NCBI GenBank assembly: GCA_027353565.1
Contig: DAIEHO010000354.1
Coordinates: 1 to 10,313 of the forward strand
Direction of reading: 5' to 3'
Length of the DNA stretch: 10,313 nt
From: Propionibacteriaceae bacterium
Lineage (GTDB): Bacteria > Actinomycetota > Actinomycetes > Propionibacteriales > Propionibacteriaceae
Shown here: positions 6,401-10,313 of the stretch, piece after piece
Position numbering within the stretch: position 1 is the first letter of the stretch
Layout of the letters: each line of letters opens with the position of its first letter
Notes under the pieces: model-generated
Seen by the model: only the letters and a program-made list of their open reading frames with translations
Databases searched by the model: none
What the model was told of the DNA's origin: nothing
Position numbers and translations under genes: made by a program

Positions 6401-8401
6401 GATGCCCCGTTCACGGATGGCGCGCCGGGCGAAGGCCGGGAGCTCCTGCCAGACGGTGAGAGGGTCCTTGGTCGACTGCAGGAGCAGGGTCCCGCCGTTG
6501 ACCAGGCCCTTGAGCGGGTTGGTGTGGGAGAAGACCTGGTGGTCCGGCGCCACGACGACCTCGACGTCCTCGAGCTCGGCGTTCGTGATCAGGACCGGCT
6601 CCGGGGAGAGCGTGATGTAGTAGTTCGTCGCCGCGCCGGACTTCTCCGAGCCATACTTCGGCGCCGACTTGGAGTGCATCCCCAGCAACGAGCTGAGCAG
6701 GTCCGTGAGCAGCTTGCCGGTCGCGATCGTGCCGTATCCGCCGACGGAGTGGAACCGGATCCGCAACGCCTCGGGTGGGAGCACGCGCGGGTTGGGGCCG
6801 GTCTCCAGAGCCATCAGCTCGGTCTCCGGGTAGGCAGAACGCAGCCGGTCCTGCATGGCGGCGACAGCCGGGGTCGGGTTCGCGGCGAAGAACTGCGACC
6901 CGAGGTAGACCAGAGGCGCCGGGTTGCCGGAAACCATGTTCTGGAACCCGGCCACGAGGTGCCTCGGCTGCACGTCATGGCCGCCCAGGCCGAAGATCGC
7001 CGTGGTGAGACGCGGCAGCGAGGAGAGCGCCGGGACTCCGGCGAAGAGCTCCGTCGAGGACTCGCCGTTCGCCCGCGCGTGGAACAGCGCACTGGTCACC
7101 GAGCGGGTGAGCGCGGTGTCGTCGGAGCGCTCGAGAACGGTCACGGCCTTCGCGTTCCCGATGGCGGCGACAAGCTCGGCCTCGGGGAACGGCTGGAGCA
7201 GCTTGATGGAGACGACGCCGGCCTTGATGCCCTCGGAGCGGAGGTGCCCGAGCACGGCCCGTACGTCGTCGGTGATCGAGCCCATGCCGACCATGACGTA
7301 GTCGGCGTCCTCGCACTCGTACGCCTGTACGGGCGAGTAGTCGCGGCCGGTGAGCTCGCCGTACTCAGCCATCGCCTGCCGCACGATCGCCGGAACGGCG
7401 CTGGCGAAGTGGGTGCGGTGGTCGGCGGCGCCGGCCTGGAAGTCCGGCTGGTTCTGCACGGGACCGGTCAGACCCGGGTTGTTCGGGTCGACCAGCGCCG
7501 GTACGAGCTGGCGGGTGCCCTTGGCCTGCGCGTTGCGCCACTGGCGCCGCCACTGGCCCTGCAGGCTCGTGGGGACCCATGCCAGCGTCGTCGAGAGCAG
7601 CTCCTCGGCGCCGGACTCGACCGCGTCGGCCTGTGCAGCGAGCTGGGCGCGCAGTGCGGCGAGGTCGTCAGCGTCGAACTCCGGGGCATGACGGTCGACG
7701 AAGCGCTGGAGCTGGAACAGCCGACCCTTCGCACCGAAGAGCAGCTCCTGGGCGACCGTGGGGCACGGGATGCGGCCGGCCGGGTCACCGAGGTAGGTGC
7801 GGAGCAGCTCGGGCTCGGGGAGCAGCACCTCGCTCATCACGTGGCTCGTGGCGAAGCCGTCCATGCAGTTCGCGACGGGGAGCAGGGACAGGGCGGATGC
7901 CCGATACGAGATGGCCGCGAGGTCGGCGGCCTCCTGCGGGTTCGACCCGAACAGGATCGTGTAGCCGGTCGGCAGCAGCGCGTACACGTCGTCGTGCCCG
8001 GCCATGACGTTCAGCGAGTGCTTGCTCACCACGCGGGCGGCGACCTGGAGGACGAAGCCGCCGATCTTCTTGCCCACGGTGACGTAGTGCGACTCGAGTC
8101 CGTACAGGATGCCTTGGCTGGAGGAGGCGTTCGAGATGAAGTTGCCGCCGGTCAGCGCAGCGCCCATCGCACCGCTCTGAGCGGAGTGCTCCCCCTCCGT
8201 CTCCACGAAGAACGGGTGCTTGCCCCAGACGTTGAGCTGGCCTTCGGCCCGCGCCGCCTCGAACAGCTCCGCGATCTCCGTCGACGGCGTGATCGGGTAG
8301 CCGATCACTCCCCCGCACACGTGCTTCATCACGTGCGCAATGGCGCCGTTTCCGTTGATGACCTCAGGGATACCGGGGTAGGTATGGGGCTTGAATGACA
8401 T
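3413..8401 (-). CDS. nifJ: Giant NifJ-type pyruvate (2-oxoacid):ferredoxin oxidoreductase with extra C-terminal Fe-S domain
   Basis: This enzyme is predicted to oxidise pyruvate plus CoA to acetyl-CoA, CO2 and low-potential electrons using thiamine diphosphate. Domains in order: alpha/pyrimidine domain (~10-200; GYPITPST 34-41, E71, VAARV 120-124, whose Thr38 and Arg123 match pyruvate-binding residues by eye); CoA-side domain (~330-500); gamma domain (~548-755; HSVGGYGT); an EKR-like linker (FMPSGT 822-827); a two-cluster ferredoxin domain (Cys848/851/854/858 and Cys978/981/984/988); and the TPP domain with the proximal cluster (Cys1054, 1057, 1143, 1348) and the TPP motif GDGAAYDIGFG...SNTGGQAS (1234-1274). 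Usual NifJ proteins have about 1170-1250 residues; this one has 1662, from insertions (about 205-310, 859-977 and 1074-1130) and a ~280-residue tail carrying Cys1600/1603/1606 and Cys1656. The ATG at 8401 is preceded by a good ribosome site. Substrate could be another 2-oxoacid. First gene of a two-gene operon with the flavoprotein. Confidence 0.93.
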   Translation of the reverse strand: MSFKPHTYPGIPEVINGNGAIAHVMKHVCGGVIGYPITPSTEIAELFEAARAEGQLNVWGKHPFFVETEGEHSAQSGAMGAALTGGNFISNASSSQGILYGLESHYVTVGKKIGGFVLQVAARVVSKHSLNVMAGHDDVYALLPTGYTILFGSNPQEAADLAAISYRASALSLLPVANCMDGFATSHVMSEVLLPEPELLRTYLGDPAGRIPCPTVAQELLFGAKGRLFQLQRFVDRHAPEFDADDLAALRAQLAAQADAVESGAEELLSTTLAWVPTSLQGQWRRQWRNAQAKGTRQLVPALVDPNNPGLTGPVQNQPDFQAGAADHRTHFASAVPAIVRQAMAEYGELTGRDYSPVQAYECEDADYVMVGMGSITDDVRAVLGHLRSEGIKAGVVSIKLLQPFPEAELVAAIGNAKAVTVLERSDDTALTRSVTSALFHARANGESSTELFAGVPALSSLPRLTTAIFGLGGHDVQPRHLVAGFQNMVSGNPAPLVYLGSQFFAANPTPAVAAMQDRLRSAYPETELMALETGPNPRVLPPEALRIRFHSVGGYGTIATGKLLTDLLSSLLGMHSKSAPKYGSEKSGAATNYYITLSPEPVLITNAELEDVEVVVAPDHQVFSHTNPLKGLVNGGTLLLQSTKDPLTVWQELPAFARRAIRERGIRFYVIDAFAIAKSHAPTPELQTRMMGIAFIGAILGNVKAVAHDGGAAETEAEVRAELSKKFGRRGDRVVEANMAVIRDGMTAAAIVDYTDPAFEAVEAQVVRERRRTLSPAMSSTVGTPRTSGLFDPAYYEEIVAKPFRDGVIDEAPVIPGTGMFMPSGTAAAKDKGIFRRTVPIFDPSSCTACMECTMACPDNAIPNAGHEIDDLLSAAITASGLVEARRVGWYDFVPAWSDEVRRLFKANSSVGDLAAVATQAASALPDESVPTAELDQVVAAIAAFPVARTRPIFDAEEKRANGAGALFSVTIDPWKCTGCMQCVEVCGPGALVSHEQDDEILEMLEGRFERLTALPDTPARITASATEPGGDIKRILLARDDYYSITGGHGACRGCGEVTAIHLFNSLTHRIGEDQRQAHMRELDDLTDKLAALVGTLPEGSPRRVRVEAATEELEKRLYLYESGPTGNGPAPTVIANSTGCSSVYASTMPFTPYLDPWVNGLFQDAQPLAVGIYEGLVSGLVEEVRALRLARLELEGTYDPSVHDSKLATVSWRDFTPAELALVPAVVTISGDGAAYDIGFGAMSRVLAAGTPIKSLVLDTGGYSNTGGQASTASHSGQDADLARFGATHSGKQESRKELGLLAAFHPNVYVCSTSTAYYGHFLRASGEMLGFDHGTSLMVVYTPCDTENGMPEDLANSRSRLAVDSRVAPLFIHDPRKGSTLTERFSIDGNREPTGLWVTKPLTYRDSEGRAQVMKHPFTPADFALGEGRFAKQFRWLAAHEEDGAIPIAEYVELPVAQRAARTPFVYTTDKQEHLVKMACSAGVVAMVEDRKHYWQTLQFLVGQSETKLSAAHKAEVDALRAQYNDALDARESTLDTIAQAMADLATSSGAPAGGPLSIGLPGASAVSSSRTTTEVAATVSTARPIWLDPADLPKCNDCATCYQELPQLFEKATIVVDNEPRTVGRLRPEALEGRIVTDELAARIARVKATCDAEIIR
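3416..3640 (-). other. C-terminal ferredoxin-like domain of the oxidoreductase
   Basis: Residues 1588-1662 of the oxidoreductase form a small domain after a flexible Ser/Ala/Gly/Thr-rich linker (about 1550-1587). It has CNDCATC (1600-1606) and a distal Cys1656 in CDAEII near the terminus, a spacing like that of single-cluster ferredoxins (CxxCxxC ... C). It is not part of canonical NifJ proteins. A built-in electron relay to the partner flavoprotein is inferred; cluster type (3Fe or 4Fe) cannot be told by eye. Confidence 0.6.
3424..3428 (-). promoter_or_regulatory. Ribosome binding site of the flavoprotein gene
   Basis: GGAGA on the minus strand lies 7 bases before the ATG at 3416-3414, inside the last codons of the upstream oxidoreductase gene. 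It supports this start over the open frame that continues upstream to about 4202, whose translation (Arg/Gly-rich) is a shadow of the oxidoreductase gene. Confidence 0.7.
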
Positions 8402-8407
8402 GCAACG

Positions 8408-8415
8408 CTCCCTTT
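8408..8415 (-). promoter_or_regulatory. Ribosome binding site of the oxidoreductase gene
   Basis: On the minus strand AAAGGGAG is followed by six bases and then the ATG at 8401-8399. The match to the anti-Shine-Dalgarno sequence and the spacing are good, and the first residues lead straight into the conserved NifJ N-terminal region (NGNGAIAHV at 16-24), so this start is well supported. Confidence 0.75.
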
Positions 8416-8428
8416 CAGCGCGCTGGTA

Positions 8429-8491
8429 CCTCGGAGCAGAGCTCTGTCGGCAGCCGAGGCAGCGTCGCCAGGGCTACTCGCATTCTGCTCC
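8429..8491 (-). other. Potential leader RNA structure upstream of the oxidoreductase gene
   Basis: Read on the minus strand, GGAGCAGA (8491-8484) can pair with TCTGCTCC (8440-8433), and CCTCGG (8459-8454) with CCGAGG (8434-8429). The two pairings cross and share two bases, so they would be alternative stems or a pseudoknot. They end about 14 bases before the ribosome site. Chance repeats of this size are possible in GC-rich DNA. Confidence 0.3.
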
Positions 8492-8504
8492 CACGGGTTT
8501 TTTC

Positions 8505-8519
8505 GGGTCGCGCCGACCC
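8505..8519. repeat. Perfect 6-bp hairpin beside a T6 tract
   Basis: GGGTCG (8505-8510) and CGACCC (8514-8519) flank a 3-base CGC loop. The T6 run (8498-8503) lies before the hairpin on the plus strand and appears as A6 after it on the minus strand, so the order is wrong for an intrinsic terminator in either direction. It may be a protein-binding site or of no function. Confidence 0.35.
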
Positions 8520-8597
8520 CCCGGTTAGTGCGAGTTGCAACGATCTCAGGTGTCTCACCGGACCTTCGCGCGGAGCAGCGGCCACGCATCGCGTGCC

Positions 8598-8606
8598 AGG
8601 GTGGGG
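8598..8606 (+). promoter_or_regulatory. Ribosome binding site of the YeiH-family gene
   Basis: AGGG at 8598-8601, followed by GGGG at 8603-8606, precedes the GTG at 8611 by 9 and 4 bases. This favours the GTG at 8611 over an in-frame GTG at 8593, which has no purine-rich sequence at the right distance, and over the ATG at 8395, which lies across the start of the divergent gene. Confidence 0.6.
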
Positions 8607-8610
8607 CACC

Positions 8611-9600
8611 GTGAACCTTGTACGCCGGTACGTCCCCGGGCTCCTTCCTCCCCTGCTCATCGGCGCCGTCGCGTACGGAGCGGGACATGTGTTCCCCGTG
8701 CTCGGCGGGCCCATCGTCGCGATCATCCTCGGTCTTCTGGTCGGCCAGTTCGCCGGGCAGCGTGCGAGCTGGAAGGCCGGGACGACGTTCGCCGGCAAGA
8801 AGGTGCTGCAGGCCAGCATCGTGATGCTGGGCGCGACGATGTCGCTCGGGCAGGTGGCCAGCACGGGTGGGCGCACCTTGCCCGTGCTGTTCGGCACCCT
8901 CACGGTCGCGCTCCTCGGCGGATGGCTGCTCGCGAAGCTCCTCCGGATCGAGAAGGTGCTCGGACAGCTGGTCACGTACGGGACGGGCATCTGCGGCGCG
9001 TCCGCCATCGCCACCATGAGTGCGGTCATCGGGGCGCCGGCGACCGCGATCGCGCTGTCCATCACCGTGATCGTGGTCTACAACGTGCTCGGTGCGATCT
9101 TCTTCCCCCTGATCGGGCACGCCATGGGCCTGTCACAGGCCGCGTTCGGGCTGTGGGCCGGCACCGCGATCAACGACACGTCGTCGGTCGTCGCGGCGGC
9201 AACCGTGTACGGGGCCACGGCCGCGACGGTCGCTGTCGTGGTCAAGCTCACGCGAACGCTCGCGATCGTCCCGCTCGCCCTGTACGAGTCGTGGCGGACC
9301 CACCGGCACTCCGAGGCCGGCGCCCGGCCCGTCTGGTGGAGGCTGATCCCGACGTTCCTGGTCCTCTTCCTGGTCGCGGCGGCCGCGCGGTCCGTGGGCA
9401 TCGTGCCGGCATCCTGGGGCCCGGTGATCAGCCAGCTCGCCTACATCGGCACGACCGTCGCCATGGCCGCCGTCGGCATGGGCTCGTCGCTGCGTCACAT
9501 CAAGCAGGCCGGATGGCGTCCCGTCCTGCTCGGCGGACTCCTGTGGGTGCTCGTCGGGAGCTCGTCCTTGATCCTCCAGCGGCTGACCGGGACCATCTAG
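8611..9600 (+). CDS. YeiH-family (UPF0324) integral membrane protein, putative sulfate exporter homologue
   Basis: This is a 329-residue inner-membrane protein, close to the usual ~330-350 residues of the YeiH/UPF0324 family, which databases label putative sulfate exporters though the substrate is poorly established. Hydrophobic segments lie at about 9-26, 31-48, 66-80, 89-109, 125-140, 142-166, 177-198, 203-222, 243-262, 275-291 and 303-321, suggesting around ten or eleven membrane spans. The family signature GTGICGASAIA is at 124-134, and a second conserved segment, WAGTAINDTSSVVAAA, is at 182-197. A loop rich in charged residues and His (HRHSEAGARP, 231-240) lies between spans. It starts with GTG at 8611 with residues NLVRRYVPG before the first span. 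It is transcribed away from the oxidoreductase operon, so the two may share regulatory DNA. There is no sulfur-metabolism gene in the window to support a sulfate role. Confidence 0.88.
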   Translation: MNLVRRYVPGLLPPLLIGAVAYGAGHVFPVLGGPIVAIILGLLVGQFAGQRASWKAGTTFAGKKVLQASIVMLGATMSLGQVASTGGRTLPVLFGTLTVALLGGWLLAKLLRIEKVLGQLVTYGTGICGASAIATMSAVIGAPATAIALSITVIVVYNVLGAIFFPLIGHAMGLSQAAFGLWAGTAINDTSSVVAAATVYGATAATVAVVVKLTRTLAIVPLALYESWRTHRHSEAGARPVWWRLIPTFLVLFLVAAAARSVGIVPASWGPVISQLAYIGTTVAMAAVGMGSSLRHIKQAGWRPVLLGGLLWVLVGSSSLILQRLTGTI

Positions 9601-9660
9601 CGACAGTCGGCACCGCGCCTGGCGGGGTCGTACGTCTGCTCCGGCCATGGCAGTCCTCCG
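9601..9660. other. Short convergent gap without a clear terminator
   Basis: The YeiH-family gene ends with TAG at 9598-9600 and the sigma factor gene ends with TAG (minus, 9663-9661). Only 60 bases separate them. I see only weak GC-rich pairing (for example around 9612-9626) and no convincing terminator hairpin. Confidence 0.4.
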
Positions 9661-10313
9661 CTAGGCCGCCACAAGCCGAGCGAGGTCGTCGCGCAGCGAG
9701 GCGAGCGCCCGCGCCTCCATCCTCCGCACGGTCGCCTCGCTCACGCCGAGCTCGTGCGCGAGCTCTCGCAGGGGTACGGGTGGGCCGTCGAACCCGAAGC
9801 GGCGTCGGAGGATCCGCCGGTCCGACGGCGGCAGCCCGTCCAGCAGCCCGAGCACCTCCTCACCGACCTCAGGATCCAGGTGGCGGCCGGCCGACTCGTC
9901 CGCGACGTGAAGCGCTGAGGCGAACGATGCGGGCGTCACGACCGCCTGCACCGCTGCGACCGCCCCCGCGCCGGGGACCTCGGACGTAGCGACGGATCGC
10001 CCGAGACACTGCATGAGGTCCACCTCCGCGCGCCGCACGGCGAAGTACTTCGCCAGGTCCCGTGCCGGGACGCCCACCCGACCGCACTGCGTGATGATGG
10101 CTCCCCTGACACGGGCCCTGATCCATGCCGCCGCGTACGGCCCGAAGCGTCCGCGGCGGTAGTCGTACCGACAGAGGGCCTCCGCGAGCGCCAGGTGGCC
10201 CTCTTGGACGACCTCGGCATAGTCCACCGGAGAAGATCCGAGCTCGCCGCGGGCGATGGTCTTCACCAGGCCGACGTTGGCCAGCAGGAGCCTCTCGCGG
10301 GCGGCGCGCCCCT
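9661..10313 (-). CDS. Sigma-70 family RNA polymerase sigma factor (N-terminus outside window)
   Basis: This is a transcription initiation factor that directs RNA polymerase to promoters. The frame stays open to the right edge, and the codons upstream of the GTG at 10266 encode RERLLLANVGLV, a normal region 2.1 sequence, so that GTG is internal and the gene is truncated by the window. Region 2.2-2.4 follows: DYAEVVQEGHLALAEALCRYDYRRG and then FGPYAAAWIRARV, matching the core-binding and -10 recognition helices of primary-type sigmas (the DLIQEG...FDyrrG...TYAtwWIR pattern). The middle (region 3) is short and weakly conserved but keeps a trace (VPARDLAKYFAVRR, LGRSVATSEVP). Region 4 is clear: LPPSDRRILRRRFGF and the -35-binding helix-turn-helix LRELAHELGVSEATVRRMEARALASLR, close to the C-terminus. 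It resembles an alternative, group 2/3 sigma rather than the essential housekeeping one or an ECF sigma. No anti-sigma gene is visible. Its regulon is unknown. Confidence 0.88.
   Translation of the reverse strand, partial: GRAARERLLLANVGLVKTIARGELGSSPVDYAEVVQEGHLALAEALCRYDYRRGRFGPYAAAWIRARVRGAIITQCGRVGVPARDLAKYFAVRRAEVDLMQCLGRSVATSEVPGAGAVAAVQAVVTPASFASALHVADESAGRHLDPEVGEEVLGLLDGLPPSDRRILRRRFGFDGPPVPLRELAHELGVSEATVRRMEARALASLRDDLARLVAA

Larger units (their letters stand above)
8402..8610. promoter_or_regulatory. Divergent intergenic region between oxidoreductase operon and YeiH-family gene
   Basis: This 209-base gap must hold the promoters for both divergent units, but no clear -35/-10 pair could be picked on either strand. 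It contains several symmetrical elements: the palindrome CAGAGCTCTG (8437-8446), GTTGCAAC (8534-8541), inverted repeats listed separately, a T6 run at 8498-8503, the direct repeat TCTCA at 8544-8548 and 8553-8557, and the pair ACTCGCA/TGCGAGT (8476-8482 and 8529-8535). Any of these could be an operator; none matches a known site that I can name. Confidence 0.5.

Noticed and set aside
6275..8398. Plus-strand open frame of about 700 codons opposite the N-terminal half of NifJ
   Set aside because: Same low-complexity shadow composition, antisense to conserved NifJ motifs, and no ribosome site considered convincing.
8433..8503. Intrinsic terminator or attenuator formed by the 8-bp inverted repeat and the T6 run on the plus strand
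   Set aside because: The stem ends at 8491, six bases before the T-run, and its loop is over 40 bases long, so it does not look like a standard terminator.
8395..8610. Extended N-terminus for the YeiH-family protein from an ATG at 8395
   Set aside because: It would overlap the NifJ start codon and add 72 non-conserved residues; family length and ribosome site support the GTG at 8611.
8402..8610. Known riboswitch (TPP, SAM, SAH) in the divergent gap
   Set aside because: Only short fragments such as CTGAGA or CCGAGG resemble consensus pieces; the required ordered set of conserved elements is absent.
1..10313. CRISPR array, tRNA, rRNA, insertion sequence or phage genes
   Set aside because: No spaced repeats, cloverleaf, transposase motifs or terminal inverted repeats were seen; nearly all sequence is accounted for by ordinary coding genes.

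Overview
The window is GC-rich DNA with dense, strongly GC-biased third codon positions, long shadow frames opposite the real genes and good AGGAG-type ribosome sites. Together with the protein types this suggests a high-GC actinobacterium, perhaps of the Micrococcales or a related group. That placement is inferred from composition and protein style, not from a marker gene.

Layout. (1) 1-422, plus: the C-terminal part of an aldo/keto reductase, cut by the window edge. (2) 423-683: a convergent gap holding two strong hairpins, one for each converging transcript. (3) 684-8401, minus: a two-gene operon filling three quarters of the window. The first gene (8401 to 3413) encodes an unusually long, 1662-residue NifJ-type 2-oxoacid (pyruvate) oxidoreductase. 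The second (3416 to 684) encodes a 910-residue flavoprotein that fuses a GltD/NfnB-like NADPH module to an NfnA/SudB-like ferredoxin-NAD(P) reductase module. They overlap by 4 bases (ATGA). (4) 8402-8610: a divergent intergenic region with inverted repeats and a T6 tract. (5) 8611-9600, plus: a YeiH-family (UPF0324) membrane protein, a putative sulfate exporter homologue. (6) 9661-10313, minus: a sigma-70 family RNA polymerase sigma factor whose N-terminus runs off the right edge.

The centre of interest is the operon. The first enzyme would oxidise pyruvate (or another 2-oxoacid) with CoA to an acyl-CoA and CO2 and pass low-potential electrons through three iron-sulfur clusters. An extra Cys-containing C-terminal domain looks like a fourth, ferredoxin-like relay. 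The second protein carries the cofactor sites of both NfnAB subunits in one chain and could move those electrons to NAD(P)+. The pair therefore looks like a self-contained 2-oxoacid:NAD(P)+ oxidoreductase, analogous in logic to the fused pyruvate:NADP+ oxidoreductase of Euglena but built from different reductase parts. Both proteins depart visibly from textbook forms: large insertions between cluster motifs in the first, and an N-terminal extension and altered cysteine motif in the second. Individual domain assignments are secure; the coupled function is inference.
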